Shown here: positions 45,326 through 56,076 of the stretch, one piece after another
Position numbering within the stretch: the stretch's first letter is position 1
Layout: every line of letters begins with the position of its first letter
Assembly: GCA_963693085.1 (NCBI GenBank)
Contig: OY856409.1
Span: 298,882,558 to 298,946,557, forward strand
Reading direction: 5' to 3'
Origin: Alisma plantago-aquatica
Taxonomy: Eukaryota; Streptophyta; Magnoliopsida; Alismatales; Alismataceae
DNA: 64,000 bases
Translations under genes and position numbers: made by a program
The notes under the pieces: model-generated
The model's database searches: none
Seen by the model: only the letters and a program-made list of their open reading frames with translations
What the model was told of the DNA's origin: nothing

Positions 45326-45600
45326 ACCGAGTAAAATTTTGGTAGTGTATCTCCTCCTTATCTCCAGTTTCCATTCTGACAGTACTACTTTCTAATTTTT
45401 TTTTGTAATTTTTTGTCTTGTTCCATAATTTATTTTTGTTTCATAATTTTTTTTTATCTTGTTCAATAACTTTTAGCCTTGTTTTATAATTTTTTTCTTA
45501 GTTTTTTTTATTTCTTTTTGCCTTCCGAGCACAATTCCATATGTGTATCTCCTCTTTCTACTGAGTTTCCATTCCAGGAGTACTGCTTTCTAGTTTTTTT
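45326..45600 (+). repeat. diverged direct repeat of about 196 bp in the leader
   Basis: ACCGAGTAAAATT..GTGTATCTCCTC (45326) recurs as TCCGAGCACAATT..GTGTATCTCCTC (45524), followed in both by GTTTCCATTC and AGTACTRCTTTCTA and a long T-rich run. Confidence 0.7.
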
Positions 45601-45688
45601 TTCTTCATAATTTTATCCATAATTTCTTAGCTTTACAATTTTTAGTCCTCTTTGAAATTTTTGACTAAACCCCTTTTCTTGTAATTTC

Positions 45689-46650
45689 TTGTTATCTTTC
45701 TTGTCTCGTGTGTTAATTGACATATCTTTGAGGAATACTTTTCAAATGGAGAAGACAACCCAATATCCCTCACAATTTTATTATTGTGGTCTTTACCACC
45801 ATGCATCTCTTTCCTGTCTGACTTTGCCCCAAACTTATGGTAGCACCCCTTTTAATTACGAGCTCTTTCATCTTGGTGGGTACAATGTGAATCCATATTT
45901 TTCTGAAAACCATTGTGGGGAACCTTTCTATCCATATTCTGAGGGGGGTATGATCAACATAATTTTGGAGGGTATGACCAACTAAACTTTGGGGGAAATG
46001 TACCTATTTATGATACCCAATATAATCCTCAGCAAGAAGAGAAACTTAGGTCCCTACAGAAGATGGCAGCAAAATTAATAACTAGCCAAACCTTGTCAGC
46101 CACTTTGCTGAAAGCCCAGTACCAAAACCCAAACGTTTCAAATATGTTTCCCCATAATTTGGTGACACCTCGTAGTATTGAATCTTCCCACCAAGATGGA
46201 TGCAATGAAAATTACAATCCACCACCTTCTGAAGATTATTATGAGGAGCAATGCCACAATCAGTATGAGGAGCACAAGGACCAAGACTACCATAAGGGGC
46301 ATAGTGAGGATGGCCAAAATTTTGGGGTGTATAAATCCTATGGTGAAACACAATTTAATATTGAACTAGAAGAGAGACTTAATGCCTTAGAAAAGATGGC
46401 AGCAGAAGGACAAGCAAAACTTGAATCCAGTCAAGCTATCTTAGCTAACTTACTAGAGGATCAATCACAAACTCCCCCTATAGAGCTTGAGCAACCCAAG
46501 ATGGTTCATCCTGACGAGGACGAAGACAATCCTATTTTTGTGTCATATATGTTAGATCCTGAAGAAATAGCACAAACTATGAAGCCATATTTTGCCTGTG
46601 ATGAGGTTGTCGGTATCCCTCACTTTCCTTTTGAGACTCTATTACATTAA
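45689..46650 (+). pseudogene. gag-like open frames of the nested element
   Basis: Two frames, 45689-45985 (98 codons) and 46063-46650 (195 codons), sit where gag is expected. The second has an acidic, Gln/Asn-rich middle and a helical stretch (LEERLNALEKMAAEGQAKLE, about residues 103-122). The first has a Tyr-rich part with C and H residues (YYCGLYHHASLSC) that is not a proper zinc knuckle. I cannot name a domain with certainty. The position, right after PBS and leader, supports a degenerate Gag; a captured sequence is also possible. Confidence 0.45.
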
Positions 46651-48500
46651 TATGAAATGTCAAAGCAGGAGAGTCATTTTGATGATCCAACAACTCCTCC
46701 CATCCTTAACATAAACCCAATTGATATCAGAGACCAAATTCCTTTTTTTAGTCTAGTTTGGATAACGAGCATCCAACCCCCCATGACAAAACAATTTCTC
46801 CCATTTTGACATAGCCAATTCTCATTCTACATAAGGCTGACTTAGAAGGGGATACACCCTTGGAAGAAGCCCATACATCCCCTTGTATTGTTTGCAAGGA
46901 AGATGTCCTCATCCCTCCTGAATCCTTGGGGACCCCTTGTACAAAAGAATTAAAGCCATATGTTATATCAATAATGAAACTTACCAAACCCAATGTTGAT
47001 GACATTATTTTTTAGGAGAAGCAAAATACTTTTGTAAATAATTTTAATCTTTTGTATAGACATCAATTCTCCCATATGCAGGTCATTATGAGGGTGGAAA
47101 ACTTGAACCAGATCCTCCACCTGACTCTATACAATTTGCTCTAGTGACATTACTGGTCAGGTACCCACCAAACTCCGCCAATCTACATCCATCTTCAACA
47201 CTTCCCTAGCTATCGAAGGAAGATTTGTGGATCTTATAGGAGGGAATGTGAGGTGAAAGAAAATATGAACACCCCAGTGAGCTTCCATTACTATCCTATC
47301 ATCATGTACACTATGAAGCTCCTCTGATAAAGGTCCTGACCCTCATACACATCCCCTTCAGCTGGACATTTTTTGAGCTACCAGGACCTCTTGGTGAACC
47401 TAACAATTTTCTTCCCTCCATTTTGGGTTTGGGTTTTGCTCGGGATGAGTAAAAATCTAAGTCTGGGGTGGAGGTGGGTGGTATGCTTCTATTCCACCAC
47501 CCTTATCTTTTTATTCTTGCATTATTTTTGCCTTTTTATTTGTTTTGCATATAGTTACTTTGTTCATGGCCATTATCTAGTCGGCCATGTTTTATTTCTT
47601 TTGTTGCAAAATGGCCTTTATTTAGTCGGAAAATATAAATAGATGTTTATCGTTGTACCCCTTCAATTTATTAATTCATTTGCAAAAAACTTCACAAATT
47701 GTCATGTCTAAAATGTCACCTAGGACCCCAAAATATATCACTCCTTGGAAAAGTTGGCAAGCCATATGGAATCAATCAAAATCAAACACAATGTTCCTCT
47801 ATTTTTAAATTGTGGATGTACTTGATATAAATCTTATATAATGTGATTGACATGAATATTCTTTCTGATGTAATGACACTTTCAGAAAAAAGAAAGAGAA
47901 AATTACTGTGTGAAGTTATAAGCACAAGGACACATTTTCCCCCTTATTTTCTTTCTAAAAAAGAGAAGCAAAGAATCACCACCGGACAAATATCAAGTCC
48001 AGGGTGGCATGCTTCCCATATCAAAAATTACATACCCCATAAAGGGGTGTACCATAAAAAGTTGCCAAAAGTGCACATGAAAAAATTGTGACCAATGTAG
48101 CCACAAATCCACAAATTTAAATCCTGAGTTGAATAGAGGAGGGATAAAAAAAATTCTTCACTTCCTACTTTGTTTTCACACCCCCCCCAATTTCATCTTG
48201 TTCTTGTGCAACAACTCACATAAAAAATACAATAATAAAAATGAGAGTGTCAAAGTAAAAGTAAGATGAATGTTTTTCTACAAAATCTTGATTTGGAAAC
48301 AAGATATGATATTTGAATTTAATAGGGAATATTGAATTTTGTGTTTAGTGGTTTTAGGAGATGGATTGCTTGGAAAAACTTGGAGGTAAGGAATAAAGTG
48401 ATGTTATAAGGGTGAAGATAGAAATGTTGTTAGTATAAATTGGAATAATTTGAAGCTTTATTTGTTTGAGGACAAACAAGGATTCAAGTCTGGGGTATTT
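46651..48500 (+). other. non-coding 3' part of the nested element
   Basis: No pol domains. GCTCGGGATGAGTAAAAATC at about 47437-47456 and a similar GAGGACAAACAAGG...TCTGGGG at 48468-48498 recall the repeated phrase found before the 3' LTR of plant Athila/Tat elements. The latter includes the likely polypurine tract. Confidence 0.6.
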
Positions 48501-49872
48501 TGATAAATGTATATTTATCCCTTTTATTTACATACTTTTGATATTTATTTAGGATTATTTTATTATTTATTCTCTTAGTTTTATAATTAATTGTGTTATT
48601 TTATATTTTTCTCTTTCATTGGAGTTTTAATTATATTTTCTTTTGTTTTGTAAGAAAGTTACACAATTTGTAGCAGTCCTAAAATTCATGTATACTTGTC
48701 ACCAAAAGTGACATAACTTTTACGTTCAAACTCCAAATTGAGTGTACAAGTATTCATTGGAAAGGGAATTTATTTTCCTAAAATATTTAGACATATTTTG
48801 TGCTTTTTATGGGAGATAAATACGTTCGAAATCACTACTATGAGAATATGCATTAAAGAGAGTTATATGGTCAAGATAATTAAAGACAATCAACTTTCTA
48901 TTTGACCAGATCCAAACAAATTCAAAAAGCAGTCATCCTCTCTTTTTCCCCCTCTTTTGAGGGAAGCCTAACTCCTCCCCCTCCTATAAAAGGAGGGACT
49001 CTCAACTTGTAAAAGCATTCTATTCTTCATTCCATTTCATCTATTTTTTATTTGTAGACTATATCTTGTACACGTTGGATCTCATTTTAGTTTGCAAATC
49101 TTCTAGTCTTGTTATGTCTGAGTAAATCTCTTAGGGGCATGGTAGTAGCCCCTTAGCCCGGTTCTATTCAACATAATCAGTTATATTGCTCCATTGAGAA
49201 AATATCTTCTCTCTATTTATGTATGGTTATTTGCATGATCTAATATACTCTTATGGAGTGATATGACTGTGGATCTATGTAAGAACAAAACAATAGTCCC
49301 TTAATTATGATTATCATATATTTGTCTTTCTAATCTTATTCTCATTAAAATCTTTGGTAACATGAACACCTGAGCCTTGGGTTTGAATGCCAGTTTGAAT
49401 TCACATGCTTCTTGATATGACCGTGGATAGTGGCATGTTGGGAGGTTGGGCAAAGATCCATGAATGCCGAGACCAACTGGTTCATGTGAAGTTCGACCCT
49501 TGTGAGTTTACTAGTTAGGACATGTAATCACAAGGTCCTAATTTGATTCTTGGAGATTAGCATATGATTAGTTGGAGGAACGTGGTTTTTGTTGTGATCT
49601 TGTAGACCCCTAAATCTTTATTTCTTGATTTATTGAACTTTATTTTAGCATTTTTATTTTTTTTCTTAGTATTAACAACTCTCTCAAATTGGAATTTAAT
49701 TCTTGTTCTTGCGATCAGATTCAGATCTCAACTTTTCTTTTACATTGTCCCTTGGATCGATACCTATCTACACTAAGTTGACTTGTTGTTTGTAACAAGT
49801 TGACAACTGGGTTAGAAGGTTAAACTCTAGGACTTTTCCTAGTGATTATTGTGTGTACAATGGCGTACAACA
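48501..49872 (+). repeat. 3' LTR of the nested Athila/Tat-like element
   Basis: Aligns from TGATAAATG to ACAACA with 43792-45166. It has a small deletion near 48780 and keeps the TATA box at 48985-48992. Confidence 0.87.
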
Positions 49873-49877
49873 TTGAT

Positions 49878-50973
49878 CTCGGGTCGGTTCGATCCCTGGG
49901 TTGGCTAGGTCTTAGAAACGGTTCTCCTCCCTGGACTGGCGGTCAAGGCTTCCTCTCTAGCTCTGACCCTCACCCGGGGTCAAAAACCCGCAGCGGAGCA
50001 GCTCGTCAGTGCCAAGACGGCTTGGGGGTTGTGGGCATTGGATCCGTCAGTGAGGGTGCCGCCCAAGATTACCACATCTTCATGGTGTGACAGTAGGTGG
50101 CTATTTGGAGGAAGAAGACGAGGAGAAGGAACGCCCAAGATGGGCAGTGCGGCGGCACTATAGGTCAAGAAATAAACCACAAAGGCCCATTGGGAGCAGT
50201 AAGGTCATGAGTAGGCTCGAGAGTATGGGATTAAGGTAAAGGGGGTGGCTATGACCCTGTGGAGGTCTTATATAGAACATCAGGGTAGGTTTAGGGCTAG
50301 ATTGGGTTTTTGGGTTTGTTGGCTGCCGCTGGAGTGAGAGCAAGCCAGGATCGGGTTGTTGAGTTGTCACAATGACACGTGAAGTCGGGTGAAGATTGGG
50401 TTCGTTGTGTATGATTTTGAAGGATGAAGTTATCTACACGAATGGAATCTCATGATTGTGTCAAAGTTTGTGGCTTGAGATGCTTTCTATACTCCACATC
50501 TTTCTACAAGGGTCAAGAGGTAGAGGATGAAGTCCTGACCACTCGATCAGGCCCCCTATATGTGGGTGCCTGATCCAAGGGTTGGGATTTTTCCCTACGG
50601 ATCGCTGATGTGGATAATATGGGTTGAAAGGTTAAATAAATCAATTTTTTCCTAAAAACTTCAAGAAATCCTAGAAAATTTTAGGAATGTCTGATGGGCT
50701 CAAATTTTAACCATAAGTTCATGAAGGTATGTAGAATTTTTCGAAAATGTTTGGTGGCCATATGGTAAAGTTATACCCTTTAATGTAATACTTTGGTTAA
50801 AGTAGTTAATTAGCTTAGTTGAAGTGACACACAATGCATAATTTTCCAATTATTCATCATATTTTGACATTGAGGTCCAAAATATTAAGTAATTAAGACC
50901 AAATAATTTAAGGCTATTAGTGAACATACTTGGATAAAAAATAAATGAGGTTTTTGGGAAAATCACTGTCACA
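49878..50973 (-). repeat. Tekay-like 3' LTR, second fragment
   Basis: Aligns with 57833-58934. Contains minus-strand TATATAA at 50269-50275. Together with 42023-43791 it gives 2865 bp, matching the 2858 bp intact LTR. Confidence 0.88.
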
Positions 50974-50990
50974 TTCTTCCCTTCTTTTTA
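50974..50990 (-). promoter_or_regulatory. polypurine tract of the Tekay-like element
   Basis: Minus strand reads AAAAAGAAGGGAAGAA directly followed by the LTR start TGTGACAG. Confidence 0.8.
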
Positions 50991-52500
50991 AAAATTTTGT
51001 CCTCAAATTCAAACAACATGGAAGAGATGTGGATATCTCTACTCGATCTCAAACTTGAGTTCCTAGGTGGCATCGATCCAATCATGGTGGCTCTAGAGAA
51101 CTTTCACCATAGCTATGTTCTGATTACTGTGAAGCTCCTTTGTCTTGAAATCAAAATTGGTGATTGGGGATTCAGCATAAGATAGATCATCTTTCCATTG
51201 TAGAGGATCATGATTCAGAATGTGACTGGGTCTTTGACATAGGGCTTCATATTTGATACATGAAAGACATTATGCATGGAACTATACTGAGGTCACAAAG
51301 CAAAATGATAAGCACATTCACCAAACCTTTCTAGGATCTCAAAGGGTCCCACATAGAGAGGATTGAGCTTCCTGTTGTTCTTGGCTAAATCTCGAATAGG
51401 TTGGATCTTCAAAAAGATGTGATCACCTTCCTTGAACTGACATTCATGTAGGTGAGCATCTGCATAAGATTTCTGTGTATCTTGTGCCCACTTCATCCTC
51501 TGCTTGATCAGTGCAACTTTGTTTGTATACAACTTCATCTCCTCCGATTTCATCAAGGTGTGTTCCTCGACGTCATCCCAGTGTCGCGGGGATCGGCACG
51601 GTCAGCCATAGAAACCTTCATAGGGAGACATCCCATTACTTTCCTGATAGCTATTATTATATGCAAACTCAGCCAAAGGAAAATAGTGGTCCCACGAGCC
51701 TTCCCAATTAAGAATACAAGCTCACAGAAGATCCTCCAGAATTTGTACTGTGCGCTCTGACTGCCCGTCTGTCTGTGGATGGTAGGCAGTACTAAAGTTC
51801 AGTTTGGTGCCTAGTTCTTCTGAAACCTATTTCCACAACTTTGAGGTGAACTTCAGATCCCTATCTAAGATAATGGATGCCAGAACTTCATGCATTCGTA
51901 CTATCTCCCATACATAGAGGTCGGTCAGTTCAAAAATATTTTATGTAGTCTTCACAGGGAGGAAGTGAGCTGACTTGGTGAGACGGTCCACTATAACCCA
52001 TACAATGTCGTACCCCTTTCTGGTCCTGGGAAATCCTACCACAAACTCCATGGTGATGTGTTCTCATTTCCATTATGGGATTCCCAAGGGTTGTAGTAGA
52101 CCACCTGTCCCCTGGTGTTCTTCCTTAATTCTATGGCATGTCAGACATCTGGATACAAATTCAGCAATATTATGCCCCTCCAGCAGAATTGACATTGTAG
52201 GTCCTTGTACATCTTAGTTGTACCGGTATGAACTGTGTACTTTGACCCATGCGCCTCACTAAGAATATTCATCTTCACAACTGACTGCTTGGGAACCCAT
52301 ATACGATTCTTATATCAAAGACCACCATCAAGACCCACAGATAGATGTGTTTGAGGTTTTGACAGGAGAGAGAAGAGCTCATTAAGAGCAGGACTGGCCT
52401 TCTATGCCTCAAGAAGTTCAAAATGCAGGTCAAACATGATAGAAATGTTTTTGACATGGACAAGATCAGACAGAAACTATGTCTTCTAGCCCACAAGATC
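50991..52500 (-). pseudogene. pol: Tekay-like integrase and C-terminal tail (decayed)
   Basis: Minus-strand broken frames carry the integrase core: ILDRDLKFTSKLWK near 51860 with the second catalytic Asp, then [13 protein letters not shown] near 51780 with the catalytic Glu. QKSYADAHLHECQFKEGDHIFLK and PLYVGPFEILERFGECAYHFAL at 51556-51293 match the GPY/F module of chromoviral integrases. A weak chromodomain-like tail follows to about 51000. Stops occur in the core and the tail. Integrase joins the cDNA to the host chromosome; this copy cannot. Confidence 0.85.
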
Positions 52501-53700
52501 CTTCATATTCCTCCACTCAGGAAGAGACAAAGATGTACATACTACCCTTTTTCTACAAAAAGCATCAATGACTACATTAGCTTTACCTAGATGGTAGACA
52601 AAAGTAAAATTGTAGTCCTTCAGGTATTTGATCCATCGACGTTGACACAGGTTCAGATCCTTCTGAGTCAAGATGTACTTTAGGATTTTGTAGTTAGTGA
52701 AGATATCGAATGTCGCCCCGTACAAGTAGTGTCTCCATAATTTAAGAGCATGAATGATTGTAGCTAGTTCCAAATCATGTGTGGGATAATTAAGTTCATT
52801 GGGTTTTAAATGTCTGGATGCAAAGGCAACCACTTTTCTTCACTATTGTAGGACACATCCTAACCCATTTCTTGAAGCATCAGTGAAGATTACAAACCCT
52901 TCATTGCTAGAAGGTAGGACTAGAACAGGAGCCGACGTCAACTTTTGTTTTAATTCTTAGAAACCAAATTCGCAAGCAGCTAACAATATGAAGTGTGCGT
53001 CCTTATGAGTAAGCTTAGTCATAGGTAGTTTGACTTTGGAGAAATTAGGAATGAAACGATGATAATATCCAGCTAAACCCAAGAAGCTTCTGATTTCATA
53101 AGGATTTAGAGGAGGTTGACAATCAAGTACAGCAGATACTTTGGCGGGATCAATAGATATATTACCCCCAAAAATGACATGGCCAAGAAACATGACTTTA
53201 TCCATCCAGAATTCACATTTAAAGAGCTTGCATTAAAACTTCTAAGCTCAAAGGATCTCAAGAACTGCCTTCAGATGCTCACGATGCTTCTCCATGGAGT
53301 CAAAAAAGATCAGAATATCATCAATAAAGACAACCACAAACTCATCAACATAAGGTTCGAAGACTTTATTCATTAGATTCCTAAATATTCCAAGTGTGTT
53401 GGTCAACCGGAATGGCTACACTAGAAAATTGTAGTGCCCATAACGAGTTTGAAAGGAAGTTTTTGAAATATCAGAATCCTTAACTTTAAGTTGATGGTAG
53501 CCATAACGAAGATCATTTTGGAGAAAACTTTGGTAGTGCAAAGCTGATCAAAGAGGTCATCAATGCGAGGGAGGGGATACTTGTTTTTAATAGTGGCTTT
53601 GTTCAACATGCGGTAGTCAATACCCATATGCATAGAACCATCTTTTCTTTTTGACAAAGAGAACAGGCGCACCCCAAGGGGAAATACTAGGACGTGTAAA
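52486..53700 (-). pseudogene. pol: Tekay-like reverse transcriptase and RNase H (decayed)
   Basis: From 53672 downward: [21 protein letters not shown] and [14 protein letters not shown] mark RT fingers and palm. VVFIDDILIF at about 53345-53300 keeps the catalytic double Asp. FLGHVI...[15 protein letters not shown] (53205-52957) is the thumb/connection. [25 protein letters not shown] at 52833 onward is RNase H, with [12 protein letters not shown] at its end. The order is Ty3/Gypsy. Frameshifts around 53440 and 52940 and stops break it. Confidence 0.9.
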
Positions 53701-53724
53701 ACCTCTATCGAGAAGTTCTTGTAG

Positions 53725-54420
53725 CTATTTCTTCAAATCCATAAGCTTAGTAGGAGCCATCCTATACGACACCCTAGAAATCGAAGTGGTTCCAGGAAGA
53801 AGGTCTATGGAGAATTCAATGTCTCTATTTGGAGGCAACCCAGGAAGCTCCATCGAAAAAACGTCAAGAAAGTCACGTACCACCTCCAGTCTTTCTACAG
53901 GCCCACTACTAGGACTGGTCTCTGAGACTAATGTGAGGAAGACTTTACATCCTTTAGAAATGAGCTTTTTAACTTTAAGAGAGGAAATTACAATATTGGT
54001 ATAGAATTTTCTTCCCCTAGGGATCACCACAGGACAAGAATGAGGCTGAGAGAGGACTATCATTTTGTTTCTACAGTCAATTTGAGCATGATACTTGTAT
54101 AGAAAATCCATACAAAGTATAATATCGAAGTCTTCCATAGTTAAGAGGATGAATTCGAAGGGAATATCATGATTTTCGAATTTTAGAGGTAGGATATCAG
54201 TTCTCTATAATGTAGTAAGTATTTTTCCACTAGGAGTCGATACATCAAGAATATATCTCAAGTCCCTTATATGCAAGTGTAACATAGTTGACAAATTTTG
54301 AGAAATGAATGTTTTTATTGATCCATAATCGAATAAAGCTTTGATAGGATGACCATTCAAGAATACATTGCCTACACATGTTAATTATATTAATTCAAAG
54401 GCATTTGAATAAATATTTGA
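53725..54420 (-). pseudogene. pol: Tekay-like protease and protease-RT linker (decayed)
   Basis: GHPIKALFDYGSIKTFISQ at about 54355-54300 is the aspartic protease site with DYG in place of DSG, likely inactivating. Downstream, DFDIILCMDFLYKYHAQIDC (54135 onward) is the second conserved Gypsy protease block, and the linker leads to ELPGLPPNRDIEFSIDLLPGT, the usual phrase just before RT. Confidence 0.85.
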
Positions 54421-54449
54421 TATATGAAAAGTTTTTTGGTTACCTTCAA

Positions 54450-55549
54450 TGAGCTAGTTGGGATTTGCCTTTTCTTCCTCTGTCATCACTGCGAACACCG
54501 ATGTTACAGTGTCCCTGAGGGGGTGGAACACCTACTACAGGTTTGACAAAGATGGAGGGAGTTGGGCACTAGGCAATGAAATGGCCCTCCTTCTTACAGT
54601 TATAGCATACCGGTGTGGTATAGTGGCATACCCCACCATGGAAACACCCAAAAGTCTTGCACTTGGGATGAGTCATCCTTTGCTGGTTATGGTGGCTTTT
54701 CTATCCTCCCTTACCTTAACCTCCTCCTTTTCCTGATCCCTTGTTGTTATGGCCAAGGTGGAACTTTCTAGACTTATCCTCCTTGGTGGTGGTTAACCCT
54801 AGGTATCCCATACTAGAAGGCTTTTGCAAACCCTACTCCCTTTCCTTCTTAAGGGCCATGTTTTGGGCTTCATCTATGTTTCTGGGATGGGAGGCAATGA
54901 CTAGGTTTTTCAAATGGGTGGCTAGGCATTTGACATAGTGCTCCATGAGGTGATCTTTAGTCTTAATAGGTGCATAACACTCTAGAAGCCTAAACTTCTG
55001 GGTGTAGTCTGCCACTGAGAGACTGCCCTACTTAAGTTCAATATGCATCCTCTCCTTCCTCTTCCTCTCATCTATAGGCATAAAATGGTCAGTCAAGAGG
55101 TTTTTTAAGGCTTCCCATCCCATATTGTGCACTTCTTCTCCCCTATTCCCACCATAGTTTTCCCACCAGATTTTTTCCCCTCCCTTAAGCAGATGGGTGG
55201 TGAATTTGACCTTCTTTTCATTAGGTACTTCTAGGGTACGGAAGGCGCTCTCCATAGACAAAATCTAGGTAGCCTTATCCATGACCTCAGGCTAGTCCTT
55301 CCCCTAAAAGGTATCAGGATTGAGTTTGATGAAATCTAACACTATCACCTCCTTCTTCCTAGATGAGCTGGGTTCAGGGGTTCCTTTTAGGGTAAGGGTT
55401 TCCATGAAGTTTAGTAGGACTTTCTTCTATTCTTCCCACCTATCCCTGGCCATTTTCTCATAATCAAGTTCCTCATGAGGTTCAGGTTCTTTCCTCTTCT
55501 TAGAGGATGACTCTTCAGAGGCCTTGGATTTACGGGTCTTCGCAGGCAT
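54450..55549 (-). pseudogene. gag: Tekay-like gag (decayed)
   Basis: The best start is the minus-strand ATG at 55547-55549, opening a charged N-terminus with a stop after about 45 codons. Retrotransposon-gag helices follow: SMESAFRTLEVPNEKKVKF and GGEKIWWENYG at 55258-55100, then DYTQKFRLLECYAPIKTKDHL at 55012-54840. A zinc knuckle near 54610-54570 reads CYNCKKEGHFIA, stop, CP, so one knuckle codon is followed by a nonsense change. This is the standard Tekay/Del Gag layout. Confidence 0.87.
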
Positions 55550-56061
55550 CTTGAAATTAGGTGGAATATATTAGATATATCATAATTTTTTTTCTTTCTT
55601 AGATTGTATTTCATTATTTTTATTTATTTTTTATTAGTGATCATTATGTCATGATTTGTGTAGGATAACCTAAAATCCTTATTAGTCGGTCCTTAGGACT
55701 TCTAAATAGAGTGACTCTTTTCCTATCCTTATATGATAGAGATGAGAGTGAAAGATATGTATAAAATAAAGATGAGGGGGAACTTTTCTATAGAAGGGGT
55801 GAGAGGGAATATCTATAGGGGCGAGGGGTACTTAATTAAGGTATGCCCAAAAGTAGGGGAAAGTTAGGGTATTGGCCAGGTATACTTATACTACCATATA
55901 GGTAGCCTTGTGATTGCCAAGCTAAGTGGCTAGCAGACTTTAGCCAGACCCATGGTAGATGGTATCCTAGACACCTCCACCCTTCATATCCCTAACTCAA
56001 GAACTACCCTAGACTCACAATAGGGTGAATAAAGTTCATGTGACCATGATGTGTGAACATT
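55550..56061 (-). other. leader between PBS and gag of the Tekay-like element
   Basis: About 510 bp, purine- and T-rich with no supported frame; a normal untranslated leader for this lineage. Confidence 0.65.
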
Positions 56062-56074
56062 GGCTTTGATACCA
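56062..56074 (-). promoter_or_regulatory. primer-binding site of the Tekay-like element
   Basis: Minus-strand TGGTATCAAAGCC, 2 bp from the LTR; one change from the initiator tRNA-Met complement TGGTATCAGAGCC. Confidence 0.88.
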
Positions 56075-56076
56075 AC

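Larger units (their letters stand above)
43792..49872 (+). mobile_element. Athila/Tat-like Gypsy element nested in the Tekay LTR
   Basis: LTRs at 43792-45166 (1375 bp) and 48501-49872 (1372 bp) begin TGATAAATG and end in CA. Flanking pentamers CTGAT (43787-43791) and TTGAT (49873-49877) differ by one base and match CTAAT at the same site in the unsplit LTR (57828-57832). The PBS-like TTTGGCACCATTTCC right after the 5' LTR resembles the TTTGGCGCCGTTGCC typical of plant Athila/Tat elements. CAAGTCTGGGGTATTT precedes the 3' LTR. LTRs differ by about 10 percent by eye. The core is only 3.3 kb and lacks pol, so it is a non-autonomous derivative. Confidence 0.87.
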
